A DNA stretch of 64,000 bases from Acidiphilium sp. C61 (GCF_902712915.1 NZ_CACTIA010000005.1:1760001-1824000); one strand, 5' to 3'; positions 17,789-26,631 are shown, numbered from the stretch's first letter. Notes: generated by a model from the letters alone, not told the origin. Program-made: numbers and translations.

Positions 17789-17802
17789 CGGGGCCTGCCA
17801 AA

Positions 17803-17859
17803 CCCCTCCAGATGACCCCGGCGCCGGTCGGCTCGTGCCGACCACGCCGGGGGGAGGGG
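17803..17859 (+). promoter_or_regulatory. pufA-pufL intercistronic hairpin
   Basis: Nested complementary arms lie between pufA and pufL: CCCCTCC (17803-17809) with GGAGGGG (17853-17859), CCCCGGCG (17816-17823) with CGCCGGGG (17845-17852), and GGTCGG (17826-17831) with CCGACC (17838-17843) around a 6-base loop. In Rhodobacter a hairpin here protects the pufBA segment from 3' decay, so antenna mRNA outlasts pufLM mRNA. The same function is inferred. There is no T-run, so it is not a simple terminator. Confidence 0.8.
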
Positions 17860-17887
17860 CCCCAACCGAACGGTGAGGAACTGCCCG

Positions 17888-18724
17888 ATGGCACTGCTCA
17901 GTTTTGAAAGAAAATACCGCGTCCGCGGCGGGACCCTGATCGGCGGGGACCTGTTCGATTTCTGGGTCGGGCCGTTCTATGTCGGCTTTTTCGGTGTGAC
18001 CGCCGCCTTCTTCATCATGCTCGGCACGGCGCTGATCATCTGGGGTGCGGCGCTCGGGCCGACCTGGAACATCTGGCAGATCAACATCGCGCCGCCCGAC
18101 CTTTCCTATGGGCTCGGCCTCGCGCCGCTGGCCAAGGGCGGGCTCTGGCAGATCATCACGGTCTGCGCGATCGGCGCCTTCGGCTCCTGGGCGCTGCGCG
18201 AGGTGGAGATCAGCCGCAAGCTCGGGATCGGGCTGCACGTGCCGGCGGCGTTCAGCGTCGCGATTTTCGCCTATGTCACGCTCGAGGTCATCCGCCCGCT
18301 GCTGATGGGCGCCTGGGGCAACGGCTTTCCCTACGGCATCATGAGCCATCTCGACTGGGTGTCGAACACCGGATACGCCTATCTCAATTTCGAATACAAC
18401 CCGATGCACATGGTCGCCGTGACGCTGTTCTTCACGACGACGCTCGCCCTCGCGCTGCACGGATCGCTGGTTCTGGCCGCGATCAACCCGCCGGCGGGCG
18501 AGACGGTGAAGTTCGCCGAGCACGAGGACACGTTCTTCCGCGATTTCATCGGCTACTCGATCGGCACGCTGGGCATTCACCGGCTCGGCCTGTTCCTCGC
18601 CCTCGGGGCGGGGTTCGCCAGCGCCACCTGCATCCTGCTCTCCGGCCCGTTCTGGACCCAGGGCTGGCCCTCGTGGTGGGGGTGGTGGCTGCACCTGCCG
18701 ATCTGGCAGTTCGGCGGTCATTGA
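17888..18724 (+). CDS. pufL: Photosynthetic reaction centre L subunit PufL
   Basis: PufL is one of the two membrane subunits that hold the special pair, accessory pigments and quinones. The start [17 protein letters not shown] is typical, with 278 residues and five helices. Pigment ligands are conserved: His in SHLDW (mature L153) and NPMHM (L173). The iron ligands LALHG (L190) and GIHRLG (L230) are also present. The residue equivalent to L168, His in most purple bacteria, is Glu (NFEYNP). Glu at L168 is known from Acidiphilium reaction centres, which contain zinc-bacteriochlorophyll. An in-frame upstream ATG would add 5 residues and is less likely. Confidence 0.97.
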   Translation: MALLSFERKYRVRGGTLIGGDLFDFWVGPFYVGFFGVTAAFFIMLGTALIIWGAALGPTWNIWQINIAPPDLSYGLGLAPLAKGGLWQIITVCAIGAFGSWALREVEISRKLGIGLHVPAAFSVAIFAYVTLEVIRPLLMGAWGNGFPYGIMSHLDWVSNTGYAYLNFEYNPMHMVAVTLFFTTTLALALHGSLVLAAINPPAGETVKFAEHEDTFFRDFIGYSIGTLGIHRLGLFLALGAGFASATCILLSGPFWTQGWPSWWGWWLHLPIWQFGGH

Positions 18725-18779
18725 GGTGCGCCATGCAAGACCGCACCAGTCATAACCTTCAAGCAGTCCGGGGGCTCGG

Positions 18780-19769
18780 ATGATCGAATATCAGAACATC
18801 TTCACGCGGGTGCAGATCCGTGGGCCACTGCATGACGGCGTTCCGGCGCCGGCGGGTGTGTGGGGCCGGCAGGGCAAGCCGTTCTTCAGCTACCTGCTCG
18901 GCCAGATCGGCAACGCCCAGGTCGGCCCGATCTATCTCGGCTCGCTCGGCGTCGCTTCCATCGCCTGCGGCCTGATCGCCTTCGAGATCATCGGGCTGAA
19001 CATGATGGCCTCGGTGAACTGGAACCCGATCCGCTTCGTGCGCGACCTGCCATGGCTCGCGCTCGAACCGCCGCCGCCGGCCTACGGGCTGCGGCTGCCG
19101 CCGATGGACCAGGGCGGATGGTGGCTGCTGGCCGGGTTCTTCCTGACCACCTCGCTGCTGCTCTGGTGGATGCGGGTCTATCGCCGCTCGAAGCAGCTCG
19201 GCCTCGGCACTCATACCGCGTGGGCCTTCGCCTCGGCCATCTGGCTGTTCCTCGTGCTCGGCTTCATCCGCCCGCTGCTGATGGGCAGCTGGGGCGAGGC
19301 GCCGCCCTTCGGCATCTTTCCGCATCTCGACTGGACCGTCGCGTTCTCGTTGCGATACGGCAACCTGTATTACGATCCGTTCCACATGCTCTCGATCGTG
19401 TTCCTGTATGGCTCGGTCCTGCTGTTCGCGATGCATGGCGCGACCATTCTCGCCGTCAGCCGGTTCGGCGGCGAGCGCGAGGTGGAGCAGACGGTGGACC
19501 GGGGCACCGCATCGGAGCGCGCCGCGCTGTTCTGGCGCTGGACGATGGGGTTCAACGCGACGATGGAGAGCATCCATCGCTGGGCCTGGTGGTTCGCGGT
19601 GCTGACCACGCTGACCGGCGGGATCGGCATCCTGCTGACCGGCACCGTCGTCGACAACTGGTTCCTGTGGGCGATCAAGCACCATGTGGCGCCGGCCTAT
19701 CCGCACATCTACGGGCATGTCGCCGATCCGGCGCAGGGTGCGGCCGCGGGCAAGGGGACAATGCCATGA
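18780..19769 (+). CDS. pufM: Photosynthetic reaction centre M subunit PufM
   Basis: PufM is the partner of PufL. The 329-residue protein begins [13 protein letters not shown] and has five membrane helices. Pigment-ligand His residues occur at about 182 (FPHLDW) and 202 (DPFHML). Iron ligands are His 219 (AMHGA), Glu near 234 (GEREVEQ) and His 266 (SIHRWAWW). It follows pufL after 55 bp and overlaps pufC by 4 bp. No ligand is missing. Confidence 0.97.
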   Translation: MIEYQNIFTRVQIRGPLHDGVPAPAGVWGRQGKPFFSYLLGQIGNAQVGPIYLGSLGVASIACGLIAFEIIGLNMMASVNWNPIRFVRDLPWLALEPPPPAYGLRLPPMDQGGWWLLAGFFLTTSLLLWWMRVYRRSKQLGLGTHTAWAFASAIWLFLVLGFIRPLLMGSWGEAPPFGIFPHLDWTVAFSLRYGNLYYDPFHMLSIVFLYGSVLLFAMHGATILAVSRFGGEREVEQTVDRGTASERAALFWRWTMGFNATMESIHRWAWWFAVLTTLTGGIGILLTGTVVDNWFLWAIKHHVAPAYPHIYGHVADPAQGAAAGKGTMP

Positions 19770-20920
19770 AAGTCACGATCACCCTGCTCGCCCTGATCGG
19801 CGGCATGACGGCGATGGTCCTCGGCGTGCTGACCTTGCAGCCGCCCACGGTCCGCTCGGTGCAGCGCGGCTATCGCGGCACCGGCCAGCAGGTCGAATAC
19901 AGCCCGGCGGTGATCGCCGCCGCCTTTGCCGCCAACCAGGCCCCCTCCGCCCTGCCGCAGAACAATGCCGGGCCGCCGGCCGGCACGATCTACAAGAACG
20001 TTCAGGTGCTCAAGAACGTTCCGGCCGGCGCCTTCGCGCGGATCATGGTCTCGATGGTGCAGTGGGTCGCGCCGAAACAGGGCTGCGGCTACTGCCACGT
20101 CGCCGGCAATTTCGCGTCCGACGCCAAGTATCAGAAGCGGGTCGCGCGGCGGATGCTGGAGATGACGATCTTCGTCAATGCCGACTGGCAGACGCATGTG
20201 AAGAATGTCGGCGTCACCTGCTATACCTGCCATCGGGGCAACAACGTGCCGAGCCGGGTCTGGTTCGAGGGCGTCGCCCCGCCGCATGCGGGCGGGCTGC
20301 TGCAGACCAACAGCGGCGAGGCGCGGCCCTCGGTGGTGGCGGATGGCTCGGCGCTGCCGGCCGATCCGCTCACACCCTTCCTGCTCGGGCACGAGCCGAT
20401 CCGGGTGACCGGCACGAGCGCGCTGCCCGCCGGCAACCGCCTCTCGATCCAGCAGACCCAGTGGACCTATGCGCTGATGATGCACTACGCGACCGCGCTG
20501 GGCGTGAACTGCGATTTCTGCCACCAGACCCGTGCCTTCGCCGACTGGTCGGAAAGCACGCCGCAGCGGGTGACGGCCTATTATGGCCTGCACATGGTCC
20601 GCGCGCTCAACAACGACTACCTGCTGCCGCTGACCGGCACCTTCCCCAAGGCCATGCTTGGCCAGGCCGGCGATGTGGCGAAGGTGGACTGCGCGACCTG
20701 CCACCAGGGCGTGTTCAAGCCACTCTATGGCGCGCCGGTTGCGAGCCCGTTCCCCTATCTCCGCGGCCCCGCCGCGCTTGCCCAGCCCGATCCGAAGGCG
20801 GCGGCGGCGCATGGCGAGGATAACCCGGCGATGATCACCATGGCGTCCGCCCCGGCTGCGGGCAGCGCCAAACCCACAGCGTCCCCCGCCCCGACCGGGG
20901 CGGGTGCACCGGGCCAATAG
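19766..20920 (+). CDS. pufC: Tetrahaem cytochrome c subunit of the reaction centre PufC
   Basis: PufC sits on the periplasmic face of the reaction centre and re-reduces the oxidised special pair. The ATG overlaps the pufM stop, giving 384 residues. Four haem-binding motifs are present: CGYCH 107-111, CYTCH 152-156, CDFCH 249-253 and CATCH 309-313. The N-terminus has one hydrophobic helix (residues 4-24) but no lipobox Cys. It is therefore probably an uncleaved membrane anchor rather than the diacylglycerol anchor known in Blastochloris. The C-terminal 35 residues are an Ala/Pro-rich, low-complexity tail. It is the last gene of the puf operon. Confidence 0.95.
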   Translation: MKVTITLLALIGGMTAMVLGVLTLQPPTVRSVQRGYRGTGQQVEYSPAVIAAAFAANQAPSALPQNNAGPPAGTIYKNVQVLKNVPAGAFARIMVSMVQWVAPKQGCGYCHVAGNFASDAKYQKRVARRMLEMTIFVNADWQTHVKNVGVTCYTCHRGNNVPSRVWFEGVAPPHAGGLLQTNSGEARPSVVADGSALPADPLTPFLLGHEPIRVTGTSALPAGNRLSIQQTQWTYALMMHYATALGVNCDFCHQTRAFADWSESTPQRVTAYYGLHMVRALNNDYLLPLTGTFPKAMLGQAGDVAKVDCATCHQGVFKPLYGAPVASPFPYLRGPAALAQPDPKAAAAHGEDNPAMITMASAPAAGSAKPTASPAPTGAGAPGQ

Positions 20921-20952
20921 CGCCGCGGCTCCCCGGCGTTCGCCCGTTACTT

Positions 20953-20985
20953 GGCGTGGGTCGAGAGACCCACGCCATTTTCTTT
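20953..20985 (+). terminator. Rho-independent terminator of the puf operon
   Basis: A perfect 10-bp stem (arm GGCGTGGGTC) closes a GAGA tetraloop and is followed by ATTTTCTTT. It lies 32 bases after the pufC stop and ends the photosynthesis cluster. Confidence 0.92.
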
Positions 20986-21085
20986 GCGCCATTCTCCTTG
21001 CGCCATTTTATCGGTGCGGGGGCGTTTCGGTTTGGCGGGCCGGTTTGGCGGGCCGGTTCGGCGGGGGTGACGCGGATGGGCCGCG

Positions 21086-21161
21086 TGGTGCGCCGGGAGG
21101 GACTCGAACCCCCAACCAAACCGTTATGAGCGGTCCGCTCTAACCATTGAGCTACCGGCGC
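21086..21161 (-). tRNA. tRNA with CAU anticodon, probably tRNA-Ile2 (lysidine type)
   Basis: Read on the reverse strand, a full cloverleaf of 76 bases including encoded CCA is seen. The acceptor stem is GCGCCGG/CCGGCGC and the D-arm contains TAGCTCAATGGTTAGAGC. The anticodon loop is CTCATAA and the T-arm contains GGTTCGAGTCC. The CAU anticodon could be elongator Met or the isoleucine tRNA whose C34 is modified to lysidine. C4-G69 and C5-G68 pairs and the resemblance to ileX-type tRNAs favour Ile2. It is not an initiator, because the first acceptor pair is G-C. Confidence 0.9.
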
Positions 21162-21250
21162 CCAGCGCCTGTATGACGTCGGGGCGGGGCAATTGGCAAT
21201 ATCCTTCCGGACGGCTAGAAGGCGCGCGACATCATTCAGGAGGTTTCGCC

Positions 21251-21775
21251 ATGGACGTTACCAAGATCCCGGCCGGCAAGGCGCCGCCGTCCGACATTCA
21301 TGTGGTGATCGAGATCCCGCAGGGTTCGGCGGTGAAATACGAGGTCGACAAGGAGAGCGGGGCGGTGATGGTGGACCGCTTCCTGTTCACCCCGATGGCC
21401 TATCCGGCGGCCTACGGGTTCATCCCCAACACGCTCGCCGACGATGGCGACCCGGCGGACGCGCTGGTGCTGGTGCCGGCGGCGGTGGTGCCGGGCGCGG
21501 TGATCCGGGCCCGGCCGATCGGCGTGCTGCGGATGGAGGACGAGGCGGGGCAGGACGAGAAGATCGTCTGCGTGCCGCATGACAAGATCCACCCGCAATT
21601 CTCCGGCATCACCGAGATCGACCAGTTGCCCGCGATCACGCGCGACGCGATCGAGCATTTCTTCACCCATTACAAGGACCTGGAGAAGGGCAAGTGGGTG
21701 AAGGTGACCGGCTGGGAAGGCCGCGAATCCGCCGAGGCGGCGATCAGCCAGAGCCTCGCCCGCGCCGCGAAGTAG
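21251..21775 (+). CDS. ppa: Inorganic pyrophosphatase (family I)
   Basis: This soluble enzyme hydrolyses pyrophosphate from biosynthetic reactions. The 174-residue protein has the family I features [18 protein letters not shown] near residue 21 and the metal-binding [11 protein letters not shown] signature near residue 65, with KKxxKW-like LEKGKWVKV near the C-terminus. The ATG is preceded by a strong AGGAGG at 8 bases. A terminator follows. Confidence 0.96.
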   Translation: MDVTKIPAGKAPPSDIHVVIEIPQGSAVKYEVDKESGAVMVDRFLFTPMAYPAAYGFIPNTLADDGDPADALVLVPAAVVPGAVIRARPIGVLRMEDEAGQDEKIVCVPHDKIHPQFSGITEIDQLPAITRDAIEHFFTHYKDLEKGKWVKVTGWEGRESAEAAISQSLARAAK

Positions 21776-21784
21776 TTTTGTTCC

Positions 21785-21816
21785 CCTCCCGGCCCAAGGG
21801 GGAAGGGAGGTTTTTT
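21785..21816 (+). terminator. Terminator after ppa
   Basis: A CCTCCC/GGGAGG stem (21785-21790 with 21805-21810) is followed by six T residues. It lies between ppa and the convergent SDR gene. Confidence 0.75.
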
Positions 21817-21850
21817 GCCCGGTGAGGGGCGGAACGCTTGTTTGTTCCGT

Positions 21851-22711
21851 TCAGAATTCGGTTTCCGCCGCGAGGATGGCTTCGAGCCCCTCTCGGTAGG
21901 AGGGAAAACGCCAGGGACGGCGCAGCGCCGCCCTGGTGCCCTCGCTCCGCACGATGCGGTTTTCCGACCAGAAGGACAGCGCCATCGGCGACATTCCGCG
22001 CCGCGCCTCGTCGAAGGGGATCAACGGCGGCGGGGCGATGCCGAGCAGGGATGCGGCATGGGCGATGACATCGGCGCTCGGGGCCGGCTCGTCATCGGCG
22101 AAGTTGAGGATGCGCGCGCCGCCGGCCGCCGTGGCGATGGCTGCGAGCGTGCCGCCGGCGATGTCGTCCACATGGATGCGGCTGAATTTCTGCTCAGGCC
22201 GGTCGATCCGGCGGGCGGTGCCGGCGCGCAGGTCGTCGAAGGCGGAGCGGCCGGGGCCGTAGATGCCGGCGAGGCGGATGATGTCGACGGCGCGACGCTC
22301 GTTCGCCATCGCCGCCCAGTTCTGCTCCGCCTCGACCCGCCGGAGGGTGCGCGGCGAGCCGGGGGCGGGCGGCGTGGCTTCGTCGACGGCGCCGCCCTGG
22401 CGATCGCCATAGACGCCGGTCGTGGAGAAATAGCCGATCCAGCGCAGCGCCGGGGCGGCGGCGATGGCATCGGCGCAGAGGGCGAGCAGCGGGTCGCCCG
22501 CTTCGCCGGGCGCGGCGGTGAGCAGGAGATGGGTGGCGTCCGGCAGGGCGGCGGCGGCATCGGCGAAGGGGATGAGCGCCACGCCCGCTTGCGCGGATTT
22601 GCCCGCCGGGTCGCGCGCAGTGGCGGTGACGGCGAATCCCGCTTCGCGGGCAGCGGTGGCGACGGCCCGGCCGGTATAGCCGAGGCCTGCGATCAGCAAT
22701 GTCGGAGTCAT
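21851..22711 (-). CDS. SDR-family NAD(P)-dependent oxidoreductase/epimerase-like (YeeZ type)
   Basis: The 286-residue product has an N-terminal Rossmann motif GLGYTGRAV at residues 9-17. Next come STTGVYGD near residue 105, LAGIYGPGR near residue 155 and RIHVDDIA near residue 190, the pattern of extended atypical SDR proteins related to E. coli YeeZ. The substrate is unknown. The ATG at 22711 overlaps the DedA stop by 4 bp, so the two genes are coupled. The longer open frame upstream only shadows the DedA gene. Confidence 0.85.
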   Translation of the reverse strand: MTPTLLIAGLGYTGRAVATAAREAGFAVTATARDPAGKSAQAGVALIPFADAAAALPDATHLLLTAAPGEAGDPLLALCADAIAAAPALRWIGYFSTTGVYGDRQGGAVDEATPPAPGSPRTLRRVEAEQNWAAMANERRAVDIIRLAGIYGPGRSAFDDLRAGTARRIDRPEQKFSRIHVDDIAGGTLAAIATAAGGARILNFADDEPAPSADVIAHAASLLGIAPPPLIPFDEARRGMSPMALSFWSENRIVRSEGTRAALRRPWRFPSYREGLEAILAAETEF

Positions 22712-23364
22712 CTCTTCTGCGGCAGCTTGTCGGGGAGCGAGGCGCGGTCGGCGGCGGCGCGTTCGAGGCGGTCGCCATGGCGGCGGGCGAGGAAGACCAT
22801 CGCCACGCCGACGCCGATGATGATGACCGCCGCGGCTGCGCCGAGCGGGCCGGCGAAACGGTTGATCTGCTTGCCGAAAATATAGGCGACGCCGCCATAG
22901 ACGCTGGCCCAGATCAGGCAGGCGAGGACCTGGAAGCCGATGAAGCGGCGCCAGTCCATCACCGTGACGCCGGCGAGCAGGGCGGCGAGGGCGCGCATCA
23001 CCGCGAAGAAGCGGCCGAAGACGACGATCTTGCCGCCGTGATTCTCGAACAGCCAATGGCCGGCGCGCAGGCGGCGCTCGGTCAGGCCGATATGGCGGCC
23101 ATGGCGCAGCAGCATCGGGTAGCCGGCATTGCGGCCGATCCAGTAGCCGGCGGCGCCACCGACGATCGCACCTGCCGCGGCGGCGAGGATGAGGGCCGAA
23201 ATGTCGATCCGGTGGGTGGTGCCGGCATAGATCGCGGCGGAGACCAGCGCGGTTTCGCCGGGCAGCGGCAGGCCGAGGCTTTCCAGCATGATCAGCGCGG
23301 CAACGGCGACGCTGCCATAGGCGGCGATCCAGGGAGCCAATGCGTGGTTGAGGGCGGCGATCAT
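22708..23364 (-). CDS. DedA-family (SNARE-associated) membrane protein
   Basis: DedA proteins are inner-membrane proteins linked to undecaprenyl-phosphate or phospholipid flipping and proton-dependent homeostasis. The 218-residue product shows the family core LESLGLPLPGETALV near residue 28, GAIVGGAAGYWIGRNAG near residue 66 and the conserved GRFFAVMRALAALLAG near residue 118 with the essential Arg residues. Four to five hydrophobic stretches and a basic C-terminus are seen. It is upstream of the SDR gene on the same strand. Confidence 0.9.
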   Translation of the reverse strand: MIAALNHALAPWIAAYGSVAVAALIMLESLGLPLPGETALVSAAIYAGTTHRIDISALILAAAAGAIVGGAAGYWIGRNAGYPMLLRHGRHIGLTERRLRAGHWLFENHGGKIVVFGRFFAVMRALAALLAGVTVMDWRRFIGFQVLACLIWASVYGGVAYIFGKQINRFAGPLGAAAAVIIIGVGVAMVFLARRHGDRLERAAADRASLPDKLPQKR

Positions 23365-23439
23365 GTTGTGTTGCGGGCCTGTATGGCGGTTCGGGTTAAT
23401 CGGCTTTCATTGTAACGCAAAATCCGCGATAAGCATCGC

Positions 23440-23625
23440 ATGGTGGAGCAGGAAACCGAAATTCAGGCGATCGAGCGGCTCGAAGCGGCGCTGGCGCGCA
23501 TTGCCGCCCATGTGGCGAAGCCCGCCGAGGCGGAGCGGCGCGACGACATCAAGGACGCGCTGGATCGCATGATCGGGCAGTTGCGCGCGGCGCTCGACGA
23601 GGCCGAACGGGTGGAACAGGGTTGA
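23440..23625 (+). CDS. Small coiled-coil protein upstream of zapA
   Basis: A 61-residue, highly charged protein (MVEQETEIQAIERLEAALAR...) is predicted almost wholly helical, with heptad-like spacing of Ile/Leu/Ala. It sits 1 bp before zapA in an apparent operon. Small coiled-coil ORFs commonly precede zapA in alphaproteobacteria, and a partner role in division-ring assembly is plausible. The family is not recognised with confidence. Confidence 0.7.
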   Translation: MVEQETEIQAIERLEAALARIAAHVAKPAEAERRDDIKDALDRMIGQLRAALDEAERVEQG

Positions 23626-23626
23626 T

Positions 23627-23947
23627 ATGGCGAACGTGAACATCCGCATCAACGGATTTTCCTATTCGGTGAGCTGCGAGGACGGCCAGGAGCGGCATTT
23701 GCAGGCGATGGCCGGCGAGATCGACCGCCGGGTGAGCAGCATCAAGGCGATCGGCGAGCAGACCGGCGAGGCGCGGCTGCTGGTATTGGCGGCGCTGCTG
23801 CTGGCCGACGAGCTGCACGACTTGCGGGCAACCCATGAGGCGTTGCGGGCGGCGAAGCCCACCGGCGTTTCCCCCGAGCATGTCGCAAGGCTGCGGCGCG
23901 TCGCCGCGCGTGCGGAAGAGATTGCAGCGGACCTCGCGGAGTCCTAA
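23627..23947 (+). CDS. zapA: Cell division protein ZapA
   Basis: ZapA bundles FtsZ filaments at midcell. The 106-residue product begins with the family pattern NVRI-like VNIRINGFSYSVSCEDGQE, then HLQAMAGEIDRRV, followed by a long C-terminal helix. It is followed directly by a 6S RNA and a 5-FCL gene, the conserved zapA-ssrS-fau arrangement, which supports all three calls. Confidence 0.92.
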   Translation: MANVNIRINGFSYSVSCEDGQERHLQAMAGEIDRRVSSIKAIGEQTGEARLLVLAALLLADELHDLRATHEALRAAKPTGVSPEHVARLRRVAARAEEIAADLAES

Positions 23948-23952
23948 GTAGA

Positions 23953-24120
23953 TGGGGCGAGGCTGCCCGGTGCGTCAGGCAAGCACATCCCCGGGGCCAG
24001 TAAGTATCTCCCAGGGAGCTGGCTCTGTCGGAACCGTGGTTCCGGTATTTCCGGCGCCCACCTGCTCACGCAGGCTCTGGGAGGATGTCAACGCCAACGG
24101 CCAGGGCGGCTTCGCACTCT
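23953..24120 (+). ncRNA. ssrS: 6S RNA
   Basis: The 190-base gap between zapA and the 5-FCL gene has no ORF but folds like 6S RNA. The ends pair over 12 bases (GCGAGGCTGCCC at 23957-23968 with GGGCGGCTTCGC at 24104-24115, allowing G-U). Inner complementary blocks such as ATCTCCCAG (24006) with CTGGGAGGAT (24077) flank a large central bubble. 6S RNA binds sigma-70 RNA polymerase in stationary phase. The position between zapA and fau is the classical one. End coordinates are approximate. Confidence 0.8.
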
Positions 24121-24139
24121 TGTTCCTCTCCCCGACATC

Positions 24140-24697
24140 ATGACCGAGACCGATCTCATCGCCCGCAAGGCGGCGGCGCGACAGGCTGCCCTCGACCGGC
24201 GCGACGGGCTTGACCCCGCGCTCGGCGCGATGCTGGCCTCCGTCGTGCTGGAGCAGTGCCCGCCGCCTGCCGGCGCGGTGGTTTCGGGGTTCTGGCCGAT
24301 CGGGGCTGAAATCGACATCAGGCCGTTGCTGGCCGAGCTGGAGGCGCGGGGGCACGCGATCGGCCTGCCGGTGACGCCCAAGCGCGGCCTGCCGCTGATC
24401 TTCCGGCGCTGGCGGCGTGGCGAGGCGCTGGTGCCGGGGCGGTTCGGCACCTTGCACCCCGAGGGCGAGGAGATCGTGCCCGATTTCGTGCTGGTGCCGC
24501 TGCTGGCCTTCGACCGGCGGGGCAACCGGCTTGGCTATGGCGCGGGATATTACGATCGCACGCTCGCCGGCCTGCCCGATGCGTTCCGGCTGGGGTGCGC
24601 CTATGCATCGCAGGAGGTGGACGAGGTGCCGGTGGGGCCGCAGGATGCGCGCCTTCATGCGGTGGCGACCGAACGCGGCGTGGTGCGCGCGGGCTGA
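24140..24697 (+). CDS. 5-formyltetrahydrofolate cyclo-ligase
   Basis: The enzyme converts 5-formyl-THF to 5,10-methenyl-THF with ATP and salvages this inhibitory folate. The 185-residue protein has SGFWPIGAEIDIRPLL near residue 50 and the nucleotide-binding signature DRRGNRLGYGAGYYDR near residue 120, both typical. It follows 6S RNA, as in many proteobacteria (ygfA/fau). Confidence 0.93.
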   Translation: MTETDLIARKAAARQAALDRRDGLDPALGAMLASVVLEQCPPPAGAVVSGFWPIGAEIDIRPLLAELEARGHAIGLPVTPKRGLPLIFRRWRRGEALVPGRFGTLHPEGEEIVPDFVLVPLLAFDRRGNRLGYGAGYYDRTLAGLPDAFRLGCAYASQEVDEVPVGPQDARLHAVATERGVVRAG

Positions 24698-24718
24698 CGC
24701 CGCCTTTCAGGGTGGTCA

Positions 24719-25864
24719 ATGGATATCATTCGGATTCCGCGATCGAAGATCGGCGATATCGGGCGGCTGGCCTTTGCCGACCCGGAGGTGGACAATCTGG
24801 CGTTCGGCGAGTCCGACCGGCTGCCGCCGGACGCGGCGCGGGCGGCGCTGATCCGCGCCGTCGAGGCCGGGGACACGCATTACGTGGACAGCCGGGGGCG
24901 GCTGTCGCTCCGCCTCGCGCTGGCGGAATATCTGAGCCGGGTGCATGCGAAACCGGTGGCGGAGACGCGGATCGCGGTGACCGCCTCGGGCATGGCGGCT
25001 ATCGGCGTCGCGTTCACCGCGATCTTGCGGCAGGGCGACAAGGTGGTGATCCACGAGCCGGAATGGCCGAACCTCGCCGGGGCGGCGCTGGCGCGGCGGG
25101 CCGAGGTGATGCGGCTGCCGCTGGATGAGGATGGGATGGGCGGTTTCCGCCTCGATCTCGACCGGCTGGACGCAGCGCTCGACGGCGCGCGGGTGTTTTG
25201 CCTCAATTCGCCGAACAATCCGACCGGGTGGATGGCGAGCGATGCGGAGATCGTCGCGATCCTGGAGATCTGCCGGCGGCGGGGCGTGTGGCTGCTGTCC
25301 GACGAGGTGTATTCGCGGCTGAGTTTCGACGGGCGGGCGGCGGCGCCCTCGGCGCTGGACCATGCGGGGCCGGAGGATCGGGTGATCGTCGCCAATTCGG
25401 TGTCGAAGACCTGGGCGATGACGGGATTCCGCGTCGGCTGGCTGGTGCTGCCGGAGGGCGAGCGGGACGCGGTGGGCGAGCTGATCGAGGCGACCCATTC
25501 CGGCGTGGCGCCCTTCGCGCAGGAGGCGGCGCTGGCGGCGCTGGACTGCGAGGACTATGTCGCCGGGTTCCGGGCATTCTGCGCCGAGGGGCGGGCGATC
25601 GTCGGCGCCGGGCTCGCCGGGCTCAACCGCGTGCGCTACAGCGCGCCGCCGGCCGGGCTTTATGCCTTCGCCCGGATCGAGGGGGTGACGGACAGTCTGG
25701 AGCTGGCGCGGCATCTCGCGATTGCGCACAAGGTGGCGGTGGCGCCGGGGATCGCGTTCGGCGCGGCGGGCGAGGGGCATTTGCGGATCTGCTTCGCGCA
25801 GAGCCCGGAAAAGCTGGAGCGGGCGATGGCGAAATTGCGCGCTGGGTTGACTTCGTTAACCTGA
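24719..25864 (+). CDS. PLP-dependent aminotransferase, class I/II
   Basis: The 381-residue protein is a fold-type I aminotransferase. SPNNPTG is at residues 164-170 and DEVYS at 195-199. The PLP-binding Lys is at about residue 230 in NSVSKTWAMTGFRVGW. The C-terminal Arg in LRICFAQ-like context binds the substrate carboxylate. It resembles aspartate/aromatic-type enzymes, but the amino donor cannot be told from sequence. It follows the 5-FCL gene after 21 bp and may be read from the same transcript. Confidence 0.9.
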   Translation: MDIIRIPRSKIGDIGRLAFADPEVDNLAFGESDRLPPDAARAALIRAVEAGDTHYVDSRGRLSLRLALAEYLSRVHAKPVAETRIAVTASGMAAIGVAFTAILRQGDKVVIHEPEWPNLAGAALARRAEVMRLPLDEDGMGGFRLDLDRLDAALDGARVFCLNSPNNPTGWMASDAEIVAILEICRRRGVWLLSDEVYSRLSFDGRAAAPSALDHAGPEDRVIVANSVSKTWAMTGFRVGWLVLPEGERDAVGELIEATHSGVAPFAQEAALAALDCEDYVAGFRAFCAEGRAIVGAGLAGLNRVRYSAPPAGLYAFARIEGVTDSLELARHLAIAHKVAVAPGIAFGAAGEGHLRICFAQSPEKLERAMAKLRAGLTSLT

Positions 25865-25893
25865 TATTAACTCGTTCACGCTATGTTCGAAAT

Positions 25894-26496
25894 ATGGTTC
25901 TGGTCATGAGATGGATACGCCTGATCGCGGCAACCTGGGTGCTAGCCGGCGGTGTCGCGGCGGCGCGGGGGGTTTCGCCGCTGCCCGATGCGGCGCTGAC
26001 GCCGGGGGCGATCAACCCCGCGGTGCGCGAGGCGACGATCGATGCGACGATCTGCCGGCGCGGCTGGACGCGGACGGTGCGACCGCCAGTGTCCTATACC
26101 GAGCCGCTGAAGAAGGCGCAGATCCGGCGCTATGGCTATGCCGATTCGCGGCCCTGGAAATACGAGGAGGATCACCTGATCCCGCTCGCGCTCGGCGGGT
26201 CGCCGAGCAGCCCGGCGAATCTCTGGCCGCAGCCGCATCTCGGGCGAGGGCAGTGGGGCTCCTTTGCGAAGGACCGGCTGGAGGCCCGGATGGCCCGGCT
26301 GGTCTGCGCGCATCGGCTGGGGCTGGATGAAGCGCGGCGGATGATCGCGCGGGACTGGAGTTCGGCGTATCGGCGCTTCATCGGCAACCGGCCGAACAAT
26401 GCGCGGCTGCACGGGCGCGGCGCTGGGTATCACGGCGGATACCGGCCGTATGACCACTGGCATCACTGGCATCACTGGCATCGGCGCGACTGGTGA
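25894..26496 (+). CDS. Secreted HNH-like protein with His/Trp-repeat C-terminus
   Basis: The 200-residue product has an N-terminal signal peptide (basic MVLVMRWIRL, then a hydrophobic run ending near AARG at about residue 25). A domain follows with ATICRRGWTRTVRPP near residue 50 and EDHLIPLALGG near residue 93. The DHLIPL-type motif with a later Asn/Trp (NLWPQP) resembles the metal-finger region of HNH endonucleases, and related exported proteins are widespread. The tail repeats HWHHWHHWHRRDW, a likely metal-binding segment. The function is unproven. The aminotransferase stop is 29 bases upstream. Confidence 0.75.
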   Translation: MVLVMRWIRLIAATWVLAGGVAAARGVSPLPDAALTPGAINPAVREATIDATICRRGWTRTVRPPVSYTEPLKKAQIRRYGYADSRPWKYEEDHLIPLALGGSPSSPANLWPQPHLGRGQWGSFAKDRLEARMARLVCAHRLGLDEARRMIARDWSSAYRRFIGNRPNNARLHGRGAGYHGGYRPYDHWHHWHHWHRRDW

Positions 26497-26631
26497 GGCG
26501 CGACTGGTAAGGCGGGGCGGCGCGAGCCGTCACGCTACGGCAGGTCGCCTTTTGGTGTCTGCAAATCGCGGCTGAAATTCAGCAATGCGCGGATCGTCGG
26601 GTTTCCGGATGATCCGGGACGGCGCGAGACT

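Noticed and set aside
18733..18783. Sixteen-codon ORF between pufL and pufM
   Set aside because: Too short, no conserved feature, and the gap is explained as spacer with the pufM ribosome site.
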